From Coriobacteriales bacterium OH1046 (GTDB taxonomy: Bacteria > Actinomycetota > Coriobacteriia > Coriobacteriales > Atopobiaceae): a stretch of 64,000 nt of DNA. This document shows positions 27,484-37,217 of this stretch, one piece after another. Below the pieces are notes generated by a model, which was given only the letters and a program-made list of their open reading frames with translations, was not told the DNA's origin and searched no databases. The position numbers and the translations under genes were made by a program. The stretch covers positions 186,001-250,000 of the forward strand of contig RQYE01000005.1 of assembly GCA_004010535.1 (NCBI GenBank), read 5' to 3'. Position 1 is the stretch's first letter. The number at the start of each line of letters is the position of its first letter.

Positions 27484-27548
27484 TCTGGATAGGGGGTTCA
27501 AGACAGTTTCGAGTGCCATCCTGTCTTGAATCCCCTATCCTGATGGGG
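27484..27548. repeat. Dispersed hairpin element, copy A (20-bp stem, one G/A wobble)
   Basis: GGATAGGGGGTTCAAGACAG ... CTGTCTTGAATCCCCTATCC; similar to element at 40317-40386. Confidence 0.75.
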
Positions 27549-27561
27549 CAACATCCCTTTC

Positions 27562-28265
27562 TCAGACAAGCGGCTCGTACTGTATGACGTCGCCATAGCG
27601 CTCTTCGAGCCGCATAGCCATGGAGTCCGTAGCTCCATCGGGCCTGAGCGGATCGGCGTGCAGGTTCCCGTATATGCCCATCACCGGAACGCCTCCCAGA
27701 GCATCGTATGCTCGGATAAAGTTGCTCGTGAGCGCCTCCTCGCGATATGCTGTCGCGGCAACGGAATCGCCGCCGTCGAGCTCGTAGAACTCCTCGCCCT
27801 GACGTATGCATTCCTGCGCGAGCTTGTACTCCTCGGTATCGGATGCCCCGAGACCCTCGAGGTACTCGAGATAGCGCCTTCCCGTAGTCATGCTCTGATG
27901 TCCCACGTCCGTTCCATGGAGGACGGTCTCGGGGCAGGTAGACCGTAGCGCCCGCATAAAATCGAGCCACGCGGGGACATGGCCGAGCGTTCCCTCCATA
28001 TCATCGTAGACCCTTTCGAGGATCGCATCGTCGCCCGTCTCCATCCACAGGTTCAGGAACTGCGCCGTATAGTAGGGCATCTCGATGAAGAGATCCCTCA
28101 TGCCGGCCTCATAATGCTCCTGCCAAGCTGCAAGCTCCTTTTGGAACCGGAAGGATGATAGGGCGCGGGGATGGAGATCACATACAGCATCGCCGCAATG
28201 ACGGCGCATGCCGCCAGCACGGCGGCTGAGACGATGGCCCTGGGCCGTATCCTGCGTGCAACCAT
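27562..28265 (-). pseudogene. Membrane-anchored ChaN/erythromycin-esterase-like protein split by a frameshift
   Basis: N-term MVARRIRPRAIVSAAVLAACAVIAAMLYVISIPAPY in one frame; C-term FQKELAAWQEHYEAGMRDLFIEMPYYTAQFLNLWM...ETVLHGTDVGHQ...GIYGNLHADPL in another. Confidence 0.65.
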
Positions 28266-28291
28266 AAAGACCCCGCCCTCCCCCGCCGGGC

Positions 28292-29086
28292 TTACAGGGA
28301 CTCGAGGATCTCCCGCATGACCTGCTGCACGGCATGCTCCGCGTTCGTCCCGATGATGCGCCGGGCGATCTGCTTGACCGCATAAGAGCCGTTCTCCATG
28401 GCGAACGGGTAGCCGACGAGGCGCAGGATATCGTAGTCGTTCATCGAGTCGCCGAAGTGCACGACGTCATCGGGGTCGATGCCGTAGTACCTGAGCACGT
28501 GCTTGATGCCCGATGCCTTTGAGACGCCTGCGGGCGTCACATCGATCCAGCTCGAACCGGACGGCATGAACGAGAGGCGATCGCCCAGCTCGCGCGTGAG
28601 GGCGAGCGTCATGTCCATGGTGTAATCTTCGGTATCGCAATAGATCGAGCCGCGGATGATGTTGATATCGGGGGACGGAGGGTCGAAGAGGCGCTCGCTC
28701 TCAGAGAACGTGCTCTTGAGATGACGCGGAAAGATGTTTTTCTCGTTGAAGACGAAAGTGCGCGTCCGGTTGTACAGTGTGAGGTGAAGGCAGTCGAACA
28801 GCTCGCATACCTCGAACAGCCTCTGAACGGCATAGGTCGAGAAGACCTCGCGGTCGAGCACGCGTCCATCGACATAGACCTGGGTGCCGTTGGAAGCGAC
28901 GAAATCCATCTCATTAATAACAGGCGCGAACAACGCGCAGAGATCATCGTAGCGGCGACCGGAGCTCACGCAGAAGCGCACGCCCTTCGCACGCAAGTCG
29001 CGGATGAGCTGGAATGTCTCCGCAGGTACCTGGGACTGCTCATCGAGCAGGGTCCCGTCCATATCGGATGCGATAAGGCGGATCAT
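28292..29086 (-). CDS. Cof-type HAD-IIB family hydrolase
   Basis: MIRLIASDMDGTLLDE; SSGRRYDDL; VVHFGDSMNDYDIL. Confidence 0.95.
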   Translation of the reverse strand: MIRLIASDMDGTLLDEQSQVPAETFQLIRDLRAKGVRFCVSSGRRYDDLCALFAPVINEMDFVASNGTQVYVDGRVLDREVFSTYAVQRLFEVCELFDCLHLTLYNRTRTFVFNEKNIFPRHLKSTFSESERLFDPPSPDINIIRGSIYCDTEDYTMDMTLALTRELGDRLSFMPSGSSWIDVTPAGVSKASGIKHVLRYYGIDPDDVVHFGDSMNDYDILRLVGYPFAMENGSYAVKQIARRIIGTNAEHAVQQVMREILESL

Positions 29087-29253
29087 GTGCCTCCTTCCAT
29101 AAGACGGCGCAGGAATGCGACCGTCTTGTTTTTATCCTAGAGATAGTGTGGAGGAATGTCGGCTGTGCCTTTGCCTCGAGGACGAGAACACATCGCATCA
29201 ACAGACCTGCCTTGCGGTGCAGGGGCAATCCTTCTTTTGCACTTCGCTCGCCC

Positions 29254-29319
29254 CGTGACAAGGGGACAGGTCATTTGTCACGCCTGTAAGCGTGACAAAT
29301 GACCTGTCCCCTTGTCACG
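29254..29319. repeat. REPIN-like element: perfect 30-bp inverted repeat with 6-nt loop
   Basis: CGTGACAAGGGGACAGGTCATTTGTCACGC ctgtaa GCGTGACAAATGACCTGTCCCCTTGTCACG. Confidence 0.92.
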
Positions 29320-29344
29320 CGTGCCCTTGTCACGGGGCACCGAT

Positions 29345-32300
29345 CTATCTGACCCCGGCGCGTTCTTTAGCCGCCTCGATCTCGGCGAGCTGGGCAGGAG
29401 AGAGATGGATGGGCCCATAGTCGCCCGAGGAGATCGGGCGACCGGACTTGCCGGGATCCTCGACATCGATGAGCTTGAACTCGCCGTGCCCCTCCCGCCA
29501 GTTCTCGCGCGCGACCGAGATCATGAGCTTGATGCGGTTGAGCTGGTTGACCTCCGAGGCGCCGGGATCGTAGTCCACCGCGACGATGTTGCTCTCGGGA
29601 TGCATCTGGCGCAGGCGCTTGATGACCGACTTGCCCACCACGTGGTTGGGCAGGCAGGCGAAGGGCTGGGCGCACACGATGTTGGGCGTGCCCGTCTCGA
29701 TGAGCTCGACCATCTCCGCCGTCAGAAGCCAGCCCTCGCCCATGGTGTTGCAGAGCGAGAGGACCTGCTCGGCCTTCTCGGATAGATCGTAGATATCCGG
29801 ATAGGGCTCGAAGCGCGTGGTGGCCTCGAGCATCTTGTTGATGGGCGCGCGGAAGCGCTCGATGAGCGCGATGCCGGCGCGGTGCGTGAAGCGGCTCGTG
29901 GCCTTGGTGCCCAGCTCGTCCTTCATGTTGATGGCGTTGGTCATGCCGAAGAGGAAGAAGTCCACGAGACCGGGGACGTTGGCCTCGCAGCCCTCGCCCT
30001 CGATGACCCTCACCACATCGTTGTTGGCCGTGGGATGGAACTTCACGAGGATCTCGCCCACCACGCCCACACGGGGTTTCGTGCGATCATCCACGAGCGG
30101 CAGCGTCTCGAAGGCGTTCACCGTGCGCTTGCAGAGGGCATAGAAGGCCTTGTTCGACGGCTTTGCGCGCATGAGCGCACGCCCCTCGGCCATGCACTGC
30201 TCGTAGAGCGCGTCGGCAGCACCGGGCATGGCCTCGTAGGGACGGACGCGGTAGAGCAGCTGCATGATGAGGTCGCCGTAGAGCAGTGCTTGGACGGCCT
30301 TGATGAGGATGGCGGGCTTGAAGAGCGAGAATCCCGGGTTGTCCTCATCGAGGCCCGAGGCAGCGGAGACCGAGATGACCGGCACCTCGGGATGGCCCGC
30401 ATCCTTCAGGGCCTTGCGGATGAGCGCGATATAGTTGGTGGCGCGGCAGCCGCCGCCCGTCTGCGAGATGAGCACCGCCGTGCGCGAAAGATCGTACATG
30501 CCGCTCTCGATGGCCTCCATGATCTGGCCGGTCACGAGGATCGACGGATAGCAGATGTCGTTGTTGACGTACTTGAGGCCGGCCTCCACGGCACCTTGGT
30601 CGACGGAGGGCAGAAGCACCACGTTGTAGCCTGCGGATGCGAGGATCTCCTTCACGAGGTCGAAATGGATGGGCGCCATCTGCGGCGCGAGGATGGTATA
30701 GCCCTGCTCCTGCATCTCCTTGGTGTAGCGCACCTTCTTGAACGCGGCGCTCGCCGCCGTGCGGTAGACGGGCGGGCGACGCGAGAGGTCGGTTGCGCGC
30801 GCAGCCTCGAGCGAGCCGTCGGCCATGCGCACGCCCTGCGGAGCCACCTCGCCGATCTCGCCTGCGGCGGTCGCGCGTTCGAGCTCCTCGCGCTGCTCCT
30901 TGAGCGCCGCCATGAGCGAACGGATGCGGATGCGGGCCGCACCGAGGTTGCTCACCTGGTCGATCTTGAGCACGGTGTAGATCTTGCCGGACGCCTCGAG
31001 GATCTCCTGCACCTCGTCGGTGGTGAGGGCATCGAGGCCGCAGCCGAACGAGAAGAGCTGGATGAGGTCGAGGTCGTGACGCTGCGCCACGAAGCGGGCC
31101 GCGCGGTAGAGGCGCGAGTGGAACATCCACTGGTCGACGACGCGGATCGGGCGCTCGGGGCCTATCTTGTGGGCCACCGCATCCTCGGTGAGCACGGCGA
31201 AGCCGAAGGAGTTCACGAGCTCGGGGATGGCATGGTTGATCTCGGGGTCGTTATGGTAGGGCCGGCCCGCAAGCACGATGCCGTGCGCATCATGCTCCTC
31301 GATCCACGCGAGCGCCTCGTCTCCCGCCTCGCGCATGTCCTGCTTGAACTTGAGGTCCGCCTCCCAGGCAATGTTCACGGCCGCGTCGATCTCGGCGCGC
31401 GTGATGCGGCTGCCCTTGAAGCGGCCTTTGCCCTCGGCGGCCTCGCGCTCGCGCTGCTCGGAGACGAGCTCGTAGAGCCTGCGCTTGAGCTCGTTCTTCT
31501 TGTCATAGGGGATGAAGGGGTCCATGTACTGGATATGCTTCTGGGCGAGCTCGTCCACATTCAGGCCGAGCGCCTGCGGATAGCTCATGACGATGGGGCA
31601 GTTGTAGTGGTTGGTGGCCGCATCGTCTTCCTTGCGCTCCCAGCGGATGCAGGGCATCCAGATGAAGTCGGGGTCCTTGGCCAGCAGGTTCATGATGTGG
31701 CCATGGGAGAGCTTGGCCGGATAGCATACGGACTCGCTGGGCATGGACTCGATACCCGCGTCGTAGGTCTTGCCGCTCGTCTGGTCGGAGAGCACCACCG
31801 AGAAGCCCAGCTGCGTGAAGAACGCATGCCAGAAGGGGTAGTTCTCGTACATGTTGAGCGCGCGGGGGATGCCCACGGTGCCGCGCGGGGCGGTCTCGGC
31901 GGGCAGAACCGCCCGGTTGAAGATGAGCTCGTTCTTGAACTTGAAGAGGTTGGGCGCCTTGAGCGCGCCCTTCTCGCGCGTGCGGCCCGCGCCCTTCTCG
32001 CAGCGGTTGCCCGTGATGAAGCGACGCCCGCCCCCGAAATCGTTGATGGTGAGCAGGCAGTTGTTCTCGCACAGCCCGCAGTGGGCATTGGTCAGCTTGA
32101 CCGTGAGCGCGCCCAGGGCCTCGGCGGAAAGCACCGTTGAGACAGCGTCTGCTCCCGCGCGGTCGCGGGCGAGCAGGGCCGCGCCATAGGCGCCCATGGT
32201 TCCCGCGATATCGGGACGGATGGCCTCGCGGCCGGTCAGGAGCTCGAAAGCGCGCAACGTGGCATCGCTCATGAAGGTGCCGCCCTGCACCACGCACCAC

Positions 32301-33964
32301 TGGCCGATCTCGTCGAAATCGCGCAGCTTGATGACCTTGAAGAGGGCGTTCTTGATGACCGAGTAGGAAAGGCCCGCCGCAACATCGCCGATGGTCGCAC
32401 CCTCCTTCTGCGCCTGCTTCACGCGCGAGTTCATGAAGACCGTGCAGCGGCTGCCCAGATCGACGGGCATCTCGGCGGTAAGGGCCACCTTGGCGAACTC
32501 CTGGACCGTCATGTCCATGGAGTCGGCGAAGCTTGCGATGAACGATCCGCAGCCCGAGGAGCAGGCCTCGTTGAGCATGATGTGCTCGATGACGCCATCC
32601 CTGACCTGCAGGCACTTCATATCCTGGCCGCCGATGTCCAAGATGAAGCTGACATCGGGCACGAAGGCTTTGGCCCCCCGCAGGTGCGCCACGGTCTCGA
32701 TCTCGCCCGAGTCGGCGCGGAGCGCCTGGATGAGCAGAGCCTCGCCATAGCCCGTGGTGGTCACGTGGCCGATCGTGCAATCTGCGGGCAGCTTGGCGTA
32801 GATGTCGTTCATGATGGTCTTGGCGGTACCGAGCACGTCGCCGTTGTTGTTGTCGTACCAGGTGTAGAGCAGCTCCCCCTGCTCGCCCACGACAGCGGCC
32901 TTCATGGTGGTGGAGCCGGCATCGATGCCGATGAAGACGCGGCCGTGATAGGTTGCGATATCGCCCTTGGGAACGATCTGCTGGGCATGGCGCGCGCGGA
33001 ACTCCCCGAAAGCGGCCTCGTCCTCGAAGAGCGCGGGAAGGCGCGGGACCTCGCTGCCCTGGACGTCCTTGAGGTTCTCGAGCGCGTCGATGACCTCGGC
33101 GAAGGTGACGTGCTTGTCGGACTCGCCGGCAAGCGCGGCGCCCGTGGCGACGAAGAGGTGCGCGTTCTCGGGAACGATACGGTGCTCCTCGTCGAGATCG
33201 AGCGTGATGTAGAAGCGGCGGCGCAGCTCGGAGAGGTACTGGAGCGGGCCGCCGAGAAAGGCAACGTAGCCGCGGATGGGATGCCCGCAGGCGAGACCCG
33301 AGACGGTCTGGTTGGCGACTGCCTGGAAGATGGAGGCTGCGATATCCTCGGGGCGGGCGCCTTCGTTCAGGAGCGGCTGCACGTCCGACTTGGCGAAGAC
33401 CCCGCAACGGCTGGCGATGGGGTGGATGCGCTCGGAACCCTTGGCGAGCTCGTTCAGCCCCGGGGCATCGGTCTTGAGAAGCGATGCCATCTGGTCGATG
33501 AAGGCGCCCGTGCCGCCGGCGCAGGTGCCGTTCATGCGCTGCTCGATACCGTTGTCGAAGTAGATGATCTTGGCGTCCTCGCCGCCGAGCTCGATGGCCA
33601 CGTCGGTCTGGGGGATGAGCGTCTCCACGGCGCGCTTGGAGGCGATGACCTCCTGCACGAACTCGAGGCCGAGCCATTTGGCGAGCAGCATGCCGCCCGA
33701 GCCGGTGATCGAGACGCGCATCGGCGCATCGCCGACCACGTTCCGCGCGCGGGCGAAGAGTTCTTTGGCGGTGGCGCGCACATCGGTATGGTGGCGCTCG
33801 TAGTTGGCATAGACGAGCTGGTTGCCCTCGTCGATGACGGCGAGTTTGACCGTGGTCGAGCCCACGTCGATGCCGAGGCGCAGGCGGTCCGAGAGGCCGA
33901 TCCCGGTCGCCGGCTTGAGCTCGGCACCGTCGGCGACGAGGGTGAGAGCGGCGGTGTCAGTCAT
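29345..33964 (-). CDS. Acyl-CoA dehydratase activase-related protein (2-hydroxyglutaryl-CoA dehydratase activator type, two BadF/BadG activase modules plus dehydratase-like C-terminus)
   Basis: Two activase modules: GIDVGSTTVKLAVID...CAGGTGAFIDQMA and GIDAGSTTMKAAVVG...EACSSGCGSFIASFA; 1539 aa. Confidence 0.9.
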   Translation of the reverse strand: MTDTAALTLVADGAELKPATGIGLSDRLRLGIDVGSTTVKLAVIDEGNQLVYANYERHHTDVRATAKELFARARNVVGDAPMRVSITGSGGMLLAKWLGLEFVQEVIASKRAVETLIPQTDVAIELGGEDAKIIYFDNGIEQRMNGTCAGGTGAFIDQMASLLKTDAPGLNELAKGSERIHPIASRCGVFAKSDVQPLLNEGARPEDIAASIFQAVANQTVSGLACGHPIRGYVAFLGGPLQYLSELRRRFYITLDLDEEHRIVPENAHLFVATGAALAGESDKHVTFAEVIDALENLKDVQGSEVPRLPALFEDEAAFGEFRARHAQQIVPKGDIATYHGRVFIGIDAGSTTMKAAVVGEQGELLYTWYDNNNGDVLGTAKTIMNDIYAKLPADCTIGHVTTTGYGEALLIQALRADSGEIETVAHLRGAKAFVPDVSFILDIGGQDMKCLQVRDGVIEHIMLNEACSSGCGSFIASFADSMDMTVQEFAKVALTAEMPVDLGSRCTVFMNSRVKQAQKEGATIGDVAAGLSYSVIKNALFKVIKLRDFDEIGQWCVVQGGTFMSDATLRAFELLTGREAIRPDIAGTMGAYGAALLARDRAGADAVSTVLSAEALGALTVKLTNAHCGLCENNCLLTINDFGGGRRFITGNRCEKGAGRTREKGALKAPNLFKFKNELIFNRAVLPAETAPRGTVGIPRALNMYENYPFWHAFFTQLGFSVVLSDQTSGKTYDAGIESMPSESVCYPAKLSHGHIMNLLAKDPDFIWMPCIRWERKEDDAATNHYNCPIVMSYPQALGLNVDELAQKHIQYMDPFIPYDKKNELKRRLYELVSEQREREAAEGKGRFKGSRITRAEIDAAVNIAWEADLKFKQDMREAGDEALAWIEEHDAHGIVLAGRPYHNDPEINHAIPELVNSFGFAVLTEDAVAHKIGPERPIRVVDQWMFHSRLYRAARFVAQRHDLDLIQLFSFGCGLDALTTDEVQEILEASGKIYTVLKIDQVSNLGAARIRIRSLMAALKEQREELERATAAGEIGEVAPQGVRMADGSLEAARATDLSRRPPVYRTAASAAFKKVRYTKEMQEQGYTILAPQMAPIHFDLVKEILASAGYNVVLLPSVDQGAVEAGLKYVNNDICYPSILVTGQIMEAIESGMYDLSRTAVLISQTGGGCRATNYIALIRKALKDAGHPEVPVISVSAASGLDEDNPGFSLFKPAILIKAVQALLYGDLIMQLLYRVRPYEAMPGAADALYEQCMAEGRALMRAKPSNKAFYALCKRTVNAFETLPLVDDRTKPRVGVVGEILVKFHPTANNDVVRVIEGEGCEANVPGLVDFFLFGMTNAINMKDELGTKATSRFTHRAGIALIERFRAPINKMLEATTRFEPYPDIYDLSEKAEQVLSLCNTMGEGWLLTAEMVELIETGTPNIVCAQPFACLPNHVVGKSVIKRLRQMHPESNIVAVDYDPGASEVNQLNRIKLMISVARENWREGHGEFKLIDVEDPGKSGRPISSGDYGPIHLSPAQLAEIEAAKERAGVR

Positions 33965-34661
33965 GGTCTTCTCCCTGATCCAGCAGCACGGATAGCGCGA
34001 AGCGCGGGATGTCGAGGTCGATGGGGGTGCCGTAGAGATCGCCCGGGCGCACGAACATGAGCGCGGTCATGAGGCGCGCCATGGCATCTGCGCTCTCGCG
34101 CATCCCGCCTGCAAGCCAGCGCACGAGGACGCCCGCCTCGGCGGAGATGGCGAAGGTGAGGTAGTAGTCGAAGAAGGGGCCGAGGGCGCGGGCATCGATG
34201 CCTTCGAGGGCGCGGGCGGCGATGATCCCGTGGGCCATCGCCTTGATGCGCTCCACGAATGCGGGATCTCCGCCCCGGCCCATGAGCGGGGCAAGGTAGC
34301 TGCCGCGCTCCTTGAAGAAGCTCAGGAGCTCGAGGGAGCCCGGACACGGCTCGGCGGCATCGATGGCCGCCTTGAGCTCGGGCAGGTGCACAGCGGCAAG
34401 CCGGGCGACAACGGGTTCGAACTCGGCGATCGTCTCGCGCTCGATAGCGTCCACCAAGCCGGGGATATCGCGGAAGTGCGAGTAGAACGTGCGGCGCGTG
34501 ACGTCGGCACGCCCCGTCACCGCCGTCACCGTCACACGGGACAGATCGCCCGTCGCCTCGATCTCCGCCGCCAAGGCGCTGCGGAGCGCGGCGCGGGTTC
34601 TGATCGCACGCCTATCGGTGCTGGTCGCGGGAAGTTCATCCGATGCGAAAGCGGCTCTCAT
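33957..34661 (-). CDS. TetR/AcrR family transcriptional regulator
   Basis: LSRVTVTAVTGRADVTRRTFYSHFRDIPGLVDAI HTH; 8-bp overlap with activase gene. Confidence 0.9.
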   Translation of the reverse strand: MRAAFASDELPATSTDRRAIRTRAALRSALAAEIEATGDLSRVTVTAVTGRADVTRRTFYSHFRDIPGLVDAIERETIAEFEPVVARLAAVHLPELKAAIDAAEPCPGSLELLSFFKERGSYLAPLMGRGGDPAFVERIKAMAHGIIAARALEGIDARALGPFFDYYLTFAISAEAGVLVRWLAGGMRESADAMARLMTALMFVRPGDLYGTPIDLDIPRFALSVLLDQGEDHD

Positions 34662-34797
34662 GATCCCCTCTCAGGATACTGCGCGCGTTGATCCGCCCGT
34701 TATTTCTCACGTTGAGAATTATTGCACAATGCGAGAAAGAATTTGGTTCGTTATGGGAGCCGAACGACAATCTCCATAGATGGGTTGCGCTGGAGCC

Positions 34798-35594
34798 TCA
34801 CCCGATATCGATCCCCAGCCAGCGCTCGGCGTTCCTCCAGCACATGCGCTCCATGGCGGCCTCGGGAAAGCCGATCGAGCGGAACCGCTCCAACTCGGAC
34901 ACCGGGTTCCACATGGGGAAATCCGAGCCGAAGAGGATACGGTCAAACCCATATAGCTCGCAGAGCTCGCGTGTGCGGCGCAGGCCCAGGAATTTCATCG
35001 AGCTCGACATGTCGAGGAAGCAGCGCTCGTCCTTGAGGTACTCGAGCGCCAGATCCTGCACGGACCAGCCGCCGAAATGCGCAGCGCATACCTTGAGCTG
35101 CGGGAACTCGTGCAATATCCGCTTCATGCGCCTCGGATGCGAGTAGTCGTAGCGGTAGTCGCCGCAGTGGATGAGCAGCGCCAGGCCCATGCGCTCGCAG
35201 ACCTCGTACACGCGCATGAGGCGCGGGTCGTCCATGTCGACGCGCTGCGTGTCGGGATGGAGCTTCACGCCGAGAAGCCCCAGCCTGCGGGCACGATCGA
35301 GCTCGGCTTGCGGATCCTCGAAGTCCTGATGCATGGCGGCGAGACCGCTGAGGCGAGGCCGAGCGCTGCACGATCGCGCGATGAAGTCGTTGATGGGGCC
35401 ACGGTCTGCGGCTTGACCGCGACGGAGCATACCACGGTCTGCGCGATGTCCGAATCAGCGCACAGCTCCATCAAGCACGCCACCGATCCCTCGTGGGCGC
35501 TCATCGGAATATCGTAGAAGAGCCCGACGCTCTCGGTCGCGCGCTGGGCGATCTTGTCTGGGTAGATATGCGCATGCATGTCGACGACGGGCAC
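34798..35594 (-). pseudogene. Metal-dependent amidohydrolase (TIM-barrel) with one frameshift
   Basis: VPVVDMHAHIYPDKIAQRATESVGLFYDIPMS...CSVAVKPQTVA | PINDFIARSCSARPRLSGLAAMHQDF...GVKLHPDTQ...ILFGSDFPMWNP; frame change at GGGG 35395-35398. Confidence 0.8.
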
Positions 35595-35680
35595 GAGAAG
35601 ATCCTTCCTGCAGCGATTCTCCACAGAAGAGCATAGCAGGCCCATGGCGCAAAACCCGAGAATGGCCCATAATGGGAACC

Positions 35681-37105
35681 ATGATTACCACATTTGCCGA
35701 GCTCAGGCTGAACGAGCAGATTCTCTCCGGGGTGGAGTCCCTCGGTTTCGCAGAGCCGACCCCCGTCCAAGCCCAGGCCATCCCCCTCGTGCTCGAAGGC
35801 CGCGATCTCGTGGCCTCAGCGCAGACCGGGACGGGCAAGACCGCCGCATTCGTCCTGCCCGTGCTCCAGCTCATCGCAGGATCCGCGACCGGCGGGCGGC
35901 CCTCCGCAACCGAAGCGGCAGCCGAGACGCTTGACGCGGCACCGAACACTGGCGGGAAGGGCGCCGATGCCGAACAAGCCCCTCGCACGCGGAGACGTCG
36001 CAGGCGCCGCGCAGACGCGGGGATTCCCGCTGCGGAAGCCTCAACCGCAGGCGGTTACGGTCCGTTCGCGCTGGTGGTAACCCCCACGCGCGAGCTCGCG
36101 CAGCAGATCGAGTGCGTCACCTCGGCCGTGTGCGAGAAGACCGGGCAGCGTGCGGTCATCGTCATCGGGGGCACCCGCTTCGATCGGCAGCTGAAGGATC
36201 TCGCGCGCGGCTGCGACCTGCTCGTCGCCACACCGGGACGCCTCATCGACCTTATGGAGCGCAAGGTCGTCGATCTGTCGCAGGTCCGCATCCTCGTGCT
36301 CGACGAGGCCGACCGCATGCTTGATATGGGCTTCTGGCCGAGCATCCGCCGCATCATGCGCTCCCTGCCCAAGAAACGCCAGACGCTGCTCTTCTCCGCG
36401 ACCATCCCTCCGAGCATCAAGAGCACCATCGATGCGATGCTGCACGACCCCGCGTACGTTGAGATCGCACGCATCGGGGAGACCGCATCGACGGTTGAGG
36501 AGCGCCTCTGCCCCGTCACGCAGGGCCAGAAGGTGCTGCTTTTGCGCGATATCCTCGGCGCGGACGGCACCGGACGGGACGGCGCGCTCGACCGTGTGCT
36601 CGTGTTCTGCCGCACCAAGCAGCGCGTGGACGATGTGCGCCGTGCGCTTGCTGCGGCGGGCATCGAAGCAGCCGAGATGCATGCCGACCGCACCCAGAAG
36701 GCGCGCATCAAAGCGCTCGAACGCTTCCGCGAGGGCAAGGTGCAGGTGCTCGTGGCGACCGACATCATGAGTCGCGGCATCGACGTGAGCGGCATCGACG
36801 CCGTCATCAACTTCGATGTGCCGCTCGACCCCGAGGATTACGTCCACCGCATCGGCCGCACGGGACGCGCCGGCGCCACCGGCCGTGCCTACACCTTCGT
36901 CGCGCCCGACGAGCTGACGCCGCTGCGCGAGATCGAGTACTTCACCGGCAAGCTCATCCCCCTCTGGGATCAGCCGGGATTCTCCTATGATGAGCATCGC
37001 ATCATCCCCAGCAGCGCACGCTCTGCCGTAAGGCCCAAGCGCATGATGTTCTCGGGATCGAAGATGAGGGGAAGAGGGCCGTCGAGGGGTTTCGGCCGCA
37101 GGTAG
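35681..37105 (+). CDS. DEAD/DEAH box RNA helicase
   Basis: ASAQTGTGKTAAFVLPVL, PTRELAQQI, VLDEADRMLDMGF, SAT, HRIGRTGRAG motifs. Confidence 0.95.
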   Translation: MITTFAELRLNEQILSGVESLGFAEPTPVQAQAIPLVLEGRDLVASAQTGTGKTAAFVLPVLQLIAGSATGGRPSATEAAAETLDAAPNTGGKGADAEQAPRTRRRRRRRADAGIPAAEASTAGGYGPFALVVTPTRELAQQIECVTSAVCEKTGQRAVIVIGGTRFDRQLKDLARGCDLLVATPGRLIDLMERKVVDLSQVRILVLDEADRMLDMGFWPSIRRIMRSLPKKRQTLLFSATIPPSIKSTIDAMLHDPAYVEIARIGETASTVEERLCPVTQGQKVLLLRDILGADGTGRDGALDRVLVFCRTKQRVDDVRRALAAAGIEAAEMHADRTQKARIKALERFREGKVQVLVATDIMSRGIDVSGIDAVINFDVPLDPEDYVHRIGRTGRAGATGRAYTFVAPDELTPLREIEYFTGKLIPLWDQPGFSYDEHRIIPSSARSAVRPKRMMFSGSKMRGRGPSRGFGRR

Positions 37106-37217
37106 CTCCGCGTATCCGCAATCGATCGGCATGCGGGCGCACTCGCACGCAGCCGCACCCGCATGCCATGGGCTACACTTATAGGCGCAGCTCTCGTACA
37201 GTGAACCCGGAGGCACC

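Noticed and set aside
29882-32140. 752-aa plus-strand ORF opposite the activase gene
   Set aside because: Antisense artefact rich in H/E/L/V/R; the minus-strand protein has conserved activase motifs
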